This document shows positions 35,600 through 49,237 of a stretch of 64,000 nt of DNA, one piece after another (position 1 is the first letter of the stretch; every line of letters starts with the position of its first letter). The notes beneath the pieces are model-generated. The model worked only from the letters and a program-made list of their open reading frames with translations, ran no database searches and had not been told where the DNA came from. The stretch comes from Tremella fuciformis. Lineage: Eukaryota; Basidiomycota; Tremellomycetes; Tremellales; Tremellaceae. The stretch is from positions 1,860,001-1,924,000 of the forward strand of contig CP136490.1 of the NCBI GenBank assembly GCA_032768795.1, read 5' to 3'. The position numbers and the translations under genes were made by a program.

Positions 35600-38500
35600 T
35601 CATCTTGAAATCTTTGCAAAGTCTTTGGGGATCTGCCAGCCCTAGACACCGTGTTAGCGCGATTGGTGGCCAAGACAAGCGAGCCATGTACGCACATGAG
35701 CTTGGGCCACTCGCCGATAGGCCTCGGCCGCCTCTCGCATGTTGTAAGGCAGGTCCCATCGCGAGGGATCAAGGCGTGCAGGGGGCGCTTGGAATCAGGG
35801 CTGGCCGCAGGTGAATGCGTCACAACTCACTCGCTTCGGTCATGTTGGTCATGACGTCCCTGACGATGGCCTCGATGCAGAAGGCAGGGTTCCAACCAGT
35901 CGAGGTCATGATCTCATTGCAGATGGAGCCTCCTCTTGTCATGAGAACCGCTCAATGGCTAATGCCGAGACACGAAACGCTCACCCGGTGATGTTCCCGC
36001 CGCCACCGTTCTGAAAAGGCAGGCAGCGAGGATGCAGCAAGCGCATGAAAGGCGGGCTATGCGGGAAGGACGCTGGAAAGCGGATCTCAGCGCTCACTGT
36101 CAGCGACTGCAACGAGGGACTCTTGACTCACATGATCGATCGCACGTTGTATTTCTCCATGTCACTCTTGAGCCGAGACTCTGGAAAATCAAAGAGCTCC
36201 AATGTCCAGCAATACAAGCTGTCGTTCTCTGGATCGATAAAAAATGGAAGATCGCCAGTTTCCAGCTGCTGTTTGACCAGGGCTTTGAATTCCTTACCCA
36301 GAGCACGGGAGGCTACAATGCTGGTCTCGACCGGAGCAGGCATGACTTCTAAGCGGTCATAGCGGCTTTGCGGCGAACGCTCAAATGCACTCTTCTTCGG
36401 TTCAGTCCCGCAAATCCTCTGCTCTGCGGGAAGATCCGGTTCTGTGTCCTCGTATGAGGCTCTCCCCAGTCTCTGGGGCAAAGACTTTGGGTGAGCTCAA
36501 GCACAAAGATGAGAAAAGACCTCACGATCTGAAGTATTTGCCCGAAATACTTGGGCGGCATTGCCAATTTAGGATCGTGCTGAAACAATGGCAAATCGGT
36601 CTTTTGCGCCTCGACGGCATCTCCCAGACCTTGAACGAGCAACATGAAGCATTTGATCTGATTGAGATTCGAAACAACGTAATAAGGAGAGCGTGAAATG
36701 AAAGTATTTGGAACATTCACTGGAGTCAACTCCCGCCCCCTCTCGGTCTGGGTGAACCTACCAAGCTCCACAATGGCAGTGGCCCTAGTGACCGGGAAAT
36801 CAGCGTTCGGTCGCGTGATGGTGTTCGTCTTAGAGTATCCCGACATGGATGTCTGGGCGTCAGGGGCGAAATAAACACCGTGTCCATATCTGTGGCGTTA
36901 GTCCTAAGTTCTGAGAGTATCCGTAGAAAGCTGACGCTCGGCCGTTGGCGGTCTCCTGAAAGTCAAGTCCAGTGCGAAGGATGTTATGCCAGTTGAATAC
37001 AGAGGATCCGTGGAAGGCCAGCATGGTGGGAAACTCGGCCAGACGGTGGTCGGCTTTCTGCGCTGCACGGATTTCGGCCTTGAAGTTTGCTTCCTGTTCT
37101 GCAGAGCCTACGACAAAGGCAAATTGGCGCAAAGTCTCGGTGCCCGTGCCTAGATGAGCTAGATTGATCGTACCGCTGCTGCCGTTACGGACACCTTCTC
37201 CCGGTCTGACCTCCTTGAGGTAGGCGAGACAGGACCCCACGACCCATCGAAGCACCCCAATGCTACCCGCGGGCACCGGGACATCTCGGTTGTTGACCTT
37301 TCGCGTCTTGATGTCTCGAAGCTGATAGCCCTGTTCCAACAAGGCTTTGATATCGGAGACCTTTGGTAATTGCTCGACAAGCCAAGCGAGAGCCGTCTTC
37401 TGGTTGTCGCACTCATCGATCACCAAAGGCTTCTGATTGGTAAAATCAGCAGGGAGTTCGATGCTGCCGTCAGTTCGGGCGCAGACTACGCATGGGTTTC
37501 GACACTTACGACAGATGCAGGGGCAGACTCATGCGGGCCTGACTGCGCGCCGCAGCGTGTGCGAAAGAGAGCAAGAGGTCCACGACCGACGGTTGGGTTT
37601 TGATGACGTGCTCGACAGACGGTCCCAATCTGCCGCTCAGCATATTGTGACAAACCTTCTCGCACGAACCCTAGACTCATGTACCCGTACAAACAGAGGT
37701 TGGACGCGCACACGTAAGGTCGCAGAGACTGAGTGGCCACACGCTGCCCGCAATTCCGATTGGTCAAATCAGCACGTAACATTAGGAATCCGACTCACCA
37801 TGCAATACGCAGGAGCGCTGACAAAACGTCGCAGCGTCCACCAGAAAGCAACGAGAGGGAGATTATGCTCGAATCCTTGGGAGATTGGATCGGCTGAATC
37901 GAACTTTTGTGATGAGGAAAGAGAAAGCTTCCCCATCTGAATGTCCGTCCAGCGCTGCTCGTCGAAGCCGACTTGGTCTGCCTCGTCCCAATCCACCTGG
38001 AAAGAGGTACGGATCATGAGCGATTTCCCGAACGAGCTCTTAAGGTGTGTCTGTAGAGTTGTGGCCATAAAGAATGTCGGCAGGCCGGCACCTCTCGTCG
38101 TTTGAACGATTTCTTCCTCGCTTGGCTTATCTTGGATTCAGTATAATATATTGTTTTGTTGCCTGAATGAGTGTGCACTTACAGTTTTTGTGCAGAGCGA
38201 GCCAATAACGGAGGTCTCCAAGCTTTGGCGGATACGTGGTGCACCCTACCAAGAGGACGATGCGCATGTCACTTTTCCAGGCGTCCACGAGTCCATCATC
38301 CCACATTGCCAGCGTATTTGGCTCGATTTCCAGATTTTTAAGCGGGATGGAAAGGGAGTACACCCAGAAGTCCGAGACCCTTGACCAGCCGGGGCGATAT
38401 CCCATGCCCTTGGCCTGCAGAAAATGCCTGACATGAGCGACGGTGATGTGGTTCTGACATACTTTCTCAATAGCTCAATGTCCGGAGCACGAATCTCGAT

Positions 38501-39313
38501 TGCACTGCGGTCTCGATTGACATCCCAGCCTTCTTCGACCTCTTCTTCGGTCTCCTCGCCAGTGTTGACACGCGGTTGTCCTCCTCTAGCCTCGTCGTCT
38601 CCTTGCAGCGCGGCGAGCAGTGCCAGTACTACTTCTTGGATGTCCAGGCCGTACACTTTGGCAAAACGGGCGAAACAACGCTTTTGGCGCCTGCCGACGT
38701 CGGCTGAATGAATGTCCAATCCGTAGTGGTCAGGATAGTCTGCAATAGCTGGCTGTGTTAACCTTTACGCCACTCACGTTGAACATTGAGGACTCACCTT
38801 GAAAGGCAAGCTCTAGCGACAGGCTGTGCTCCTCTCCCTCGATATCACCATACTCCAGGCGAAGTCGGATTGTGGGTGAAGACCCAGGACGCTCGAGATC
38901 TGTCATTAGTTTGCAGGACTTCATGACAGCCGTCCCCTTACCCGAGATGGTAGCGATCATCCCGACGAATCCCTCGACCTGCTCACGACCGGCCCAAGCT
39001 GACCGACAGGTCTCGTAGTCCCTCTCCCATTCGTCTGTCATATCGATGAACATGGACTCTGGGGTAGCCGGCGCAGCAAATCTAGTCGAGGCGAGTGGGT
39101 GACCTCCATCTAATCACGTCAGTCTAGCCCCCAGACGTGTCTTTGGAGGCCTCCAGTCTGACCTTCTGAGACCATGAGCGGTTTCGCCGTTCGGCTCTTT
39201 GCGCGCGTCCTTGCGGTAGCTTGATCACCTTGGATACGAGAAGAACGGCGAGGCAGCGGTTTTGAATCCGCAGGTTTACTCTTCTTGACACGTTTCTTGG
39301 CTGACGGAGGCAT
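35600..39313 (-). CDS. PARP-UBC fusion: ADP-ribosyltransferase with C-terminal E2-like domain
   Basis: Fungal protein joining a PARP catalytic domain to a ubiquitin-conjugating (UBC) fold; biological role poorly known. Fourteen exons, minus strand: 39163-39313, 38798-39109, 38459-38739, 38183-38414, 37799-38130, 37670-37743, 37510-37629, 36936-37463, 36526-36889, 36132-36484, 35985-36092, 35831-35934, 35696-35787, 35600-35641 (3093 nt, 1030 aa; all GT-AG). The N-terminus is basic (AKKRVKKSKPADSK). The PARP domain has FHGSSVFNWHNILRTGL with His near 652, GHGVYFAPDAQTSMS with Tyr near 683, and SPYYVVSNLNQIK. The UBC domain has EIRFPASFPHSPPFMR, the helix-lead NGGGGNITGGGSICNEIM with the likely catalytic Cys near 957, and GWNPAFCIEAIV. 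Third PARP triad residue looks like Tyr, not Glu. Confidence 0.87.
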
Positions 39314-39651
39314 GTCAACCTGAGCGTGTTGTCGCAGGGAAGGATCCGAGTGGCAAAGGGAGGGCGACAGTGCAAGGTAATGTCGTGTTCGCGGTTGTCT
39401 TGTTCCAGTGAAGCGGCTGTGCGATTCTAGACTCCAACACTCTAGGTCTCGCGGTCAATGTCAATGTTCAAATGCCAAACGATCACATTGTCGTTCGACT
39501 GTGGTTGTATCGTGATGCGAAGAGCACAGACCACACACAGATGACAGGATCCAAGATGACACGTGATAAAAACGTGGTTATCTGTGGTCGCCGAGCCAGC
39601 TCGCTCGGTCTTGGCGAATTCACCCTCACTTGACTAAGTCATAGCAACGCC
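39314..39651. promoter_or_regulatory. Divergent promoter of PARP-UBC and GST genes
   Basis: Gene-free 338-bp region between divergent starts; moderately A/T-rich near 39440-39570. Confidence 0.5.
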
Positions 39652-40559
39652 ATGGGCAAGCTGGTCCTATATGAGCTTCACGGCTCTAAAGGCGTCGCAG
39701 AAGCCAAGAATTTCTCTCCCTACGTCTGGCGCGTCAAGCTGGCTCTCGCGCAAGTATATCAAACATCTGCGGGCCCCGTTTGATAACAGACAGCTTCTAC
39801 AATGTCCCTTACGAGGTCGCCCCGTTGCTCTCGCATGAGATCAAATCGGTTCTCGCGGTCGAGATGGGCAATCCCAAGGTGACCGTACCGACCATCAAGC
39901 TGGAAGACGGGACGTACATGGTTGACTCGTGGGCCATCAGCACTTGGGTGTGTGTCTCGGCGGCTACGAGGAGGAGGGGACAGGAAGAGCTGACCGCAGC
40001 TCGAAAAGCAATATGCGACAGCTGAGAAGTCATTGTTTGGTGTGGGCGGAGAGGGCAGGGCTTTTGCACGCTTCGTTGAGCCGTACATGCGGACCCACAT
40101 GCCGATGGATATGAAGCTGCTCGTCATGGCCCTGGTGCGTTGCGTCCCGTCACCCCACGCTCACAAATGTTGCTGACACCCTAGGAACGCAGCATCATGG
40201 ATCCTATCTCGGCCGAGCTCAAGTCTAAGCAGTTTGGCGCGGCCAGACTCGACGCTGTGATGGAACTTACTGATGGACCCGCTCTCGACAAACTTTGCGC
40301 CAACGTTCGAGCGATCATGGTGGTCTTCGAGACCCATCTCAAGCTCATGCGGCAAGACTATCCATCGGCAGAGCACATCTATCTTGCTGGCGGCCGAGTT
40401 GGATACGCCGACTTCATCCTGTGGGGGCATTATAACATCACGGGCCTGCTTCCAGCGCTGCAGGAGGGGCTGTGGCGGCATGCCGAGGTCCCTGAGCTGA
40501 ACAAGTGGGTCGAGGCGATGTACGCGACTGGGCTGGTGGACAAAGCGCAAATGCTTTAG
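39652..40559 (+). CDS. Glutathione S-transferase family protein
   Basis: Cytosolic GST-like protein; substrate unknown. Exons: 39652-39749, 39794-39947, 40000-40134, 40185-40559 (762 nt, 253 aa). The N-terminal thioredoxin-like domain shows FSPYVWRVKLALA joined to FYNVPYEV, the PYxWRVxLAL pattern of this group, then KVTVPTIKLEDGTYMVDSWAIS with the conserved cis-Pro and the glutathione-binding Asp-Ser. The helical C-terminal domain includes RVGYADFILWGHYNI. The first intron (39750-39793, 44 nt) must start with GC (GC|GCAAGT); the GT 4 nt later leaves the frame broken. Exon 4 begins at a CTAG acceptor. The C-terminus ends near a helix. Related to fungal beta-etherase/Ure2-like GSTs, uncertain which. 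Confidence 0.85.
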
Positions 40560-40789
40560 AATATTTAGATCTTGTGACGAACGACTACGATATGTCATTC
40601 CTGCTTCTTGCCCCATCATTGAGGATGATGACCTCTGTCTCAGGGCCAACGACCTCATCATCTGCCAGCGATGTGTGACAGGAAATCCAAGACCATTCTC
40701 TGATCGCAAGAGTCAAGCATAGCCACGTCTGATAGCCCCATTTGCCTGCATCACATCATGAATGTCGTAAAATCCTCAGATGCTGCTCG

Positions 40790-43700
40790 CTACACTGCGT
40801 CCTCCATGCACAGCTTGGGTAGGATGTTCATGCCCATCAACTGGATTATCAGCGTCTTTCCGCATCTGCTCCCGACCAGACATACCTCTTGAATCAACAG
40901 CTTGGCAGCGTAGGGCAAAGTGATCTTGACTATCCCCTTGCCGGTCTTGCATTTCGGACACCAGTTGTTATACCCGAGCAGGCCACATGTCTCACACACC
41001 TGGGTCTCGAAGGCGTCCGAGGAGATCATCAGTCGTTCCAGCAGAAGCTGAGTCGCACCGTAACCGATGAGACTTCATATGAGCACGAATAGCCAAGTCA
41101 CACATGTGAAAGCTTACCAATCTCGCTCCATTTCTCCTAGACGCAGTCCACCATCCTTCGAACGACCTTCGGTGGGCTGGCGTGTAAGGTTGGCGCGAGG
41201 TCCAGTGGGGCGGGCGTGCATCTTGTCCATGACCATGTGCTACATGGTCAGCCTATCTTGTGATCCCGTCGAGCGAGCGAAGACTTGCCTTCAGTTTTTG
41301 ATAGTAAATGGGTCCGAAGTAGACATATGCTTCGAGCGGCTCGCCCGTAATGCCCGACGTCAACATGTCTTTGCCAGCATAGGAAAAGCCTTTGTCAATG
41401 AGAATGCGAGACATGTCTTCGACTTTGGAGCCGCCAAATGCAGTGCCGTACTGCAGCTTGCCAGCCATGACACCGGCCTTGCCGGCCAGAAGCTCAATCA
41501 TCTTCCCCACCGTCCTGTATGTCAGCGCATGAACGTCGAAGCAGGTGCAACCGGACTGACATTCGAGATGGGAATCCATGCGGGTTCATGATGATATCCG
41601 GAACAATCCCCTGATCGTTGAACGGCATGTCCTGCTGGGGCACAATCAGGCCACAAACTCCCTTCTGCCCATGTCGCGAGGAGAATTTGTCGCCCAACTC
41701 CGGTGCCCGAGTTTGCCGAGTGAGGATCTTTATCAACTGCTCATTCTCACCATCGGTGATCATGACCTTGTCGATGAACACAGGTTCTGGCAACTTGTGG
41801 GACACTGGTGTGGCCTTGTATGCGACATCGCCTCGAGGGGGTCCGCGCGTATCGATCGGCGTCTCGCGATGGATCATAACTTGCCCGTTGTGTATAACCG
41901 AACCGGGCGCAGTCATACCGTCTGCCTTGTCGATCCAGGCCAGGGTATCAGGTCGGAGAGAGTCTTGCGGAAACGACAGGCGTTCTGTGGTACCGTTACC
42001 AAAGGCTCGTAGGGGGATTGTCTGCTTTTTGAGGACGTGACAGCGACCGAAACCCCGGTCGATGGAGGCACGATTCAAAATCAACGCATCCTCGATATCG
42101 TATCCAGAGAAGGACATGACGGCGACCGTGGCATTTTGGCCGGCAGGCAGTTTGTCGTATCCGATCAGCTCAATGGTCTTTGTCTTCACCATTGGCTGTT
42201 GAGGGTAAGTCATGAGGTAGAGCAGAGTGTCGATGCGGTTCAGTTGATTGAAGCCGATAGCACCGATAGCTTGTTTACCCATAGCGCATTGGTAAGTGTT
42301 ACGTGGTGACTGATTGTGATGAGGATAGGGGATCAACCCGGCCACGGCGCCCAAGATAGTGAAAGGCTCGATTTCCAAATGTGTCGTTCCCTCTTCGATC
42401 TCATGCTCGTAACATGCGATGAGAGAATCGTTCTCTTCGTTCACGTCCAAATATTCGACCAGACCCGAGCGAAGGAAGTGGTCGAATGTGACTTTCTTGT
42501 CCTTGAGCAGGCGAATATGCTCCGTTGTGACTCGAGGTCGGCCATTCTCCACAATAATCATGGGTCGGCAAATTCGGCCGCCGTCTGAGGCAATGTAGAT
42601 GACTTTGTGGTGATGATTCATGTATATCGACACGAATTCAGAGAATCGGGCCGCTCTGCGAAGTTTGCGCCATGTTTGGACGAATTTCTTTGGCCTATTC
42701 GTCAAGCCGATGAGACTGCCATTGACTTGAATCAGATAGACGCCTTTGCCGTACATCCCCAAGCCAGTGAAGTGGTTGATGTCCTGAGCGCCGTAGGTGA
42801 ATGCGTATTCGAGTAGGGGTGCTTCCGGTGTATCTGTTGTGATGTGGGTCATGAGAGCAAGATTCTTCACCAGACCGCAGGCTTCTCCTTCTGGAGTATC
42901 TGAGGGACAAAGCATTCCCCATTGACTAGGCTGAAGAGCACGAGGTCCGGAAACCTTTCTCGTCTTCTCGAATTGCGATGTAATACGTGTCATCATGCCG
43001 AGTGCAGCGATGAAACTCAGTCGAGAGAGGACATGCGTGACGCCAGCGCGTTCCACATGGAAACGCTTGAGCGACCAATTACCGGTAGATATGGACCGTA
43101 CAAAGGCGTGAGTAATAGAGTCACCTCCTTGCTGGAAGACGGAGCTCGCATCGAAGGCGATAGCGCGATTTGGCTTTTCCAAGATCTTGTCCATACGCCG
43201 GCGAAGATCGCTATTGTAGTTCTTGAACGAGTCTTCGAATAAGAGGGACAGTAATTGACCGGCGCTGATAGTCAGTGATCGATAGCACGGAGGTAATCCC
43301 GAGACGAACAGCTCGAGACGTTTGTTTCCCACATAGTCACGGTCATCAACCATCTTCTCATCCAGCATGGCCATGAGGACACGTCGAGCCATCACGGCAA
43401 GATAGACACATTTTGGGCGAAAGTACAGGTCACGAACGACGACGTGACCCAATACCATTGCCGCGAGCGCTTGCATGGCGACTTCGGCAGGGGGTATCTT
43501 TTGGCCTCGCTCGCCCTGTTCCTGACCCGGCGAGACACGCTGACCGATCCATTCAGCGCACTGTTTCGCTGTCCAAATCCCCAATCTAAGATCAGCGTTT
43601 GCACGAATGGGGAAGCGACGAAAGCACTTGCTGGCCTCTTCAAGGGATGGACCCAAGGCTGCCTGATAATGCTCATCCGATCCGCAAATGAGCTGTATGA

Positions 43701-44773
43701 TCTCCTTGTCGGCGGTCAGACCCATTGCCTTCATCGCCACCACAATGGGGATCGGCTCCTTGAACGAGTTGTGCCGAAGGTATAGACGCTTGTTCTTCGT
43801 GATCACATAGGTTTTGACGACTCGGTCGTGGGTTGAAGAGGTGACTTCGGCCGTCACAGAAGAATCCTTCGGGTCTCGCATGACGATGATACGGTTCTTG
43901 CTCAGTTGCTCTTGCACCAAAATTACCTTCTCCGTTCCCTTGACAACAAAGTATCCTCCCGGATCCATCGGACACTCGCCCATCCGGGCCAATTGCCGTT
44001 CGTTCTTGCCCTTGAGGTGGCAGAGATCCGAGCGTAGCATGACTGGTAATTTGCCGATCCTCACATTCCGCGCTTTCTTGAGTTTCTCCTCATGCGTATA
44101 CTCGAAGTCTACTAAGATGTCGGCAGAGTAGGTATGATCTCGCAGGCGGCATTCCATGGGGGTCATGATACTGGTCACGCCATGCTGCTCCTGACGATAG
44201 GGTCGACCGATGCGAATGTCTGTATATCGAATGAAACAGTGAGGGTTGATGTCGGAGACGATGAGAGAATTGGCAGCAAGGATGGCTTTGATGTCCACGT
44301 TGACAAAGTAGTTGTAGGAGTCAAGATGCTGCTTCACCAGACCCTTGACTTGCAGAAACGCTGGCAGGAGTTGCCATTTGTCCTATTGGTCAGGAAACAT
44401 TACGCTAAAGACAGTGGGCTGCACAAACCTCCACAGTCTTGACTCCCTTGGCGTAGTACTGGGCCCCCTTGCCCTCTCCGTACGTCTGGCGCATCAAATC
44501 TGCCCATTCTTCCTCTCCGGCCGCCAACCGAAGTTGTTCGGGGTCGAAAATGGGTTTCTTCTCCGGCGAGACCGTTCTCACGGTAGGTTTCGCAACTGAA
44601 CGGGGACGAGAAGAGGAAGCCTGAGCAGATGTCGAGCTCGATGACGGCTTTGCAGAGCTTTGCCCGGGAAAGCCGGTGGCGGCAGGTCTGCCTGGACCTC
44701 GTACGGGGGGTGCTATTTTGCCAGACGGCTTGCGAGGCGCTGGATTGGACGCACCCGCCGCTAGAGGTGCCAT
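40790..44773 (-). CDS. RET1: RNA polymerase III second-largest subunit RPC2
   Basis: Catalytic-core subunit of RNA polymerase III, which makes tRNAs and 5S rRNA. Exons, minus strand: 44429-44773, 41561-44382, 41289-41514, 41118-41239, 40886-41072, 40790-40840 (3753 nt, 1250 aa). A 115-residue disordered Ala/Ser/Pro-rich N-terminus is followed by the RPB2-like core: [68 protein letters not shown], and near the end [18 protein letters not shown] with a zinc site (CETCG and CPKC). C-terminal [11 protein letters not shown], then a short exon, is typical of Rpc2 over Rpb2. Intron 41240-41288 starts GC (AAG|GCAAGT) and joins [13 protein letters not shown]. Other introns are GT-AG. Intact. Confidence 0.96.
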
Positions 44774-45059
44774 GTTGGGAGTGAGCCGAGCGACTCCTTA
44801 AACCTCTTGGTAGCTTGTACAATAAATCAGCTTGCATCAGCACTTCTTCGGCCAGAAAGTTGTTGGAAGGTATGGCATGATTTACGTAACCGCACGTGTT
44901 GAACACGCGGCGGCAATGACCTGTCCCGGTCTTCCGGCGGTGTTCGTTGCGGAAAGCGATACTTAAACTAGAGTATCGTTGATGCCTTTGTACTTTCATT
45001 CTTGACAACACTTCTGTCCGCTCGACAGCGATCGACAGAGCGTAGACTACGGTGGTAAG

Positions 45060-46737
<1,678 letters not shown>

Positions 46738-47190
46738 GTACAGCTGGGAGCATGGTTCTGAGTGTGCTGATCAACGAGGCATGAGCTGCCCCCAGTTCCT
46801 CCTGCTCCACGGCAAGAGGGCGCAGGAGTTGGACCCGCCTTTTCTAATGACTTTAACACCGGTGTAGATATGGATGAGCACCCGGGCTCGGCACTCGAAC
46901 GGCAGCTTGGAGAAACGCGGCTGGCATAGTGTGTTACCGAGAGAACGCGCCATGCCTCTGTCAGTGAGCTCATACCCTGGCGTCTTGCATTCACCGCCGT
47001 TTGCTCTCTCGCAGAACGGCAATGGCTTGGCATTCGTAGCAAATATGCACATACTCATCTTGTTGACCCAGTCGCCATCTGATGCTTCGAAACATTTGCC
47101 AAGACACAAAGGGACAGACCCTCCTCACGCTGATTTTGCATCATCAACTCCGCCTGGGCTCTGTGCAAGTTAAGAAGCCCACAATTTTGC
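46738..47190. other. Region downstream of the MAP kinase
   Basis: Apart from a possible alternative MAPK exon (46799-46929) this 453-bp stretch shows no gene. The plus strand has an open frame reading VGPAFSNDFNTGVDMDEHPG there, typical of disordered fungal kinase tails, but its phase does not match exon 12. Confidence 0.45.
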
Positions 47191-48081
47191 ATGGATTCGC
47201 CACCACATACTTCAGTCGACAGGCAAGGCTTACTTTCGTATCTCACGACAAAGGCCTGGATCCGCGGGCTGCGAGCAAGCGGGACGCAGCCTAACGAGAC
47301 TCGCCTGCTCTCCTGCCAAATTCGCTTCTACGTCACGAGCAGAGTCTCCTTTGTTCATCGTGCTCATCAACGAGGAAGCCAAAAGTCCACCGTGGCTCCC
47401 GCCCGACAGGACGACCACTCTACGCTCTTCTTGCTCAACTCACAATCATCGAGCCCCGAACGAAGCTCGTCGCCATTTGCTGACGAGACTTCCGACTCCA
47501 GAACGGGAATCCCTGTCGAGTGGGGCTTTATCGATGAGCGAGCGAATGAGCAACCACCACGAAGGAGCTCTGCAACCAGTGCACTCAGCGTACCCGTACC
47601 CGTACGCGTACCCCACCCTCATTCTCATTCGAGAGCTCGTTCTGTATCCTCAGCCAGCGGGAGAGTGAAAAAGCGACGCGCTGCACATACGCACGGGCAG
47701 AGACAAGAGCGCCGGTCGCTCCGATCGCAAGGAATACCCAGCATATGCGTAATCACCCCAACAACACTCTCTGCGCCCCCTTGCAGCCCCTCAGGCAGTA
47801 CGCTTCCTGTCATGAGAAATGCAGCTGAGACTGAAGGCATAGCTACTCCGGAAAACCTCTCGTCGACGACCACGGCATGGCTTTTCGGATCTCCCGAGAT
47901 CTGTCACGGTTTTGAGGACGAAAACATGGCGGACGCGGACGACAATTCCTGTGGCTCTGCAGCAGAGTCATCCTCAGAAGGTAAGGGGTTTCCAACAGCA
48001 TACCAGGACTTGATAAACGAAGAGGATCTAAGTAAGGCGATAGGGTTGATGGGCATTCGATCAGATGTGCACCGGGACTGA
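47191..48081 (+). CDS. Hypothetical Ser/Arg-rich disordered protein
   Basis: Not recognised. A single open frame of 296 codons. Codons 75-200 are Ser/Pro/Arg-rich with basic patches such as GRVKKRRAAHTHGQRQERRS that could be a nuclear-localisation signal. The C-terminal 40 residues are acidic with EDENMADADDNSC and a helix INEEDLSKAIGLMGIR. A repetitive VPVPVRVPHPH segment sits mid-protein. The first 60 codons look less biased and the true start may be downstream, or an unseen intron may exist. The composition shift makes real coding plausible but there is no family evidence. Confidence 0.5.
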   Translation: MDSPPHTSVDRQGLLSYLTTKAWIRGLRASGTQPNETRLLSCQIRFYVTSRVSFVHRAHQRGSQKSTVAPARQDDHSTLFLLNSQSSSPERSSSPFADETSDSRTGIPVEWGFIDERANEQPPRRSSATSALSVPVPVRVPHPHSHSRARSVSSASGRVKKRRAAHTHGQRQERRSLRSQGIPSICVITPTTLSAPPCSPSGSTLPVMRNAAETEGIATPENLSSTTTAWLFGSPEICHGFEDENMADADDNSCGSAAESSSEGKGFPTAYQDLINEEDLSKAIGLMGIRSDVHRD

Positions 48082-49237
48082 CAGACTTCAATGCTCTCTT
48101 AGGGGTCCTGCCACACCCCATGCCCATGCATGGCTTTGGGATGATCAGCATGCTCCTCACATGAGGTCTAGAGGTGTTGAAACTGCATTAAGCGTGACAT
48201 CCGCCCCCGCTGCGTGCTTATGATTTTTACTTCATGAGACCTATGTGGAGCTGGGTGGGTATGACCTCCAAAAACTCGACAGACTTTACATTGCAGCCCC
48301 TTAGAGCATAGCCCAGGCGAGCAGAGAGCGCCAGGCGCCGGGCGGAATACGGGACCCGTGTCAGACTCAACGCGGCCGTCCGACGCCAGACAGACCTCAC
48401 TATGTAACGCTTCTCAAGCATGATAATCTTCATGTGCGTCTACATGTCCTACGGATGTTCTGCAGATATGTGAAGATGCAAAGACTTGACGCGCCCTGAC
48501 GGGGCGGTTTGGCGGGCAGCGCGCTTTCCCCAAACAGATACTTTCTGAGCTGGATTTCCACTCATGATGTACGGGAGACTGCGAAATCTCTGTTCCGACG
48601 TGTGCACCAAATTGCGCTCCTGCATTCCTTGGCATCGACCGGTATACTGTGGACACCTAGGAAGTATAACCGGGATACACTTGCCATATATCCAAATTAA
48701 GGTCAGGACCATGCGACTCGGAGAGGTCGGAAGTATCTATATTCTGTATCGGATGCCCGCACGGCATTTTGTGAGCATCTGGCAGCGGGAACTTCTCGCA
48801 GTCGGAGATTCCCGCAGTCTGCCGGAGGCGATGGCGGATCAGTCTTGTCACAGCTGTTGGATTTGCCAATTGAGTACTGTAAAGTCGTTTGAACGAGGTT
48901 CGGAGGTCGCTGAACTTTCAAGCCCGGCTCGCGGATCCGGCGACGCTGAGTGCGACGCGATTCAGACCTGATCTTGGGTCCATAGTCTCTGGCGGCAGTT
49001 CGACCGTCCAGGACGTCCCTTTGCCTTCATGTTCTCTGGGGTGTTCTAGAGAACTTCGCGATGCTTGTCGCTTTTCCATTGTAATGTTGTGAAAGGTGCA
49101 TCGCTCCTCACATTCACTCGCTTACTGTAGGGGGGGCGCCGAGGTCGACCCTGCTCTCAAACTCCACCAATCACTCCTGTCCGCCCTCCTGACGATCTCT
49201 CCCATCCCTGGCTGTTTGCTTACTGACTGGTACCAAG
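48082..49237. other. Gene-free stretch
   Basis: These 1.16 kb show no open frame with motifs, splice structure or codon bias. Several short frames on both strands overlap and conflict. From 49084 to 49237 the sequence becomes C/T-rich and likely contains the promoter of the next gene. No transposon ends or repeats were evident by eye. Confidence 0.5.

Noticed and set aside
46799..46929. C-terminal extension exon of the MAP kinase
   Set aside because: Its frame needs a phase 1 donor that exon 12 does not offer; noted as a possible alternative exon only.
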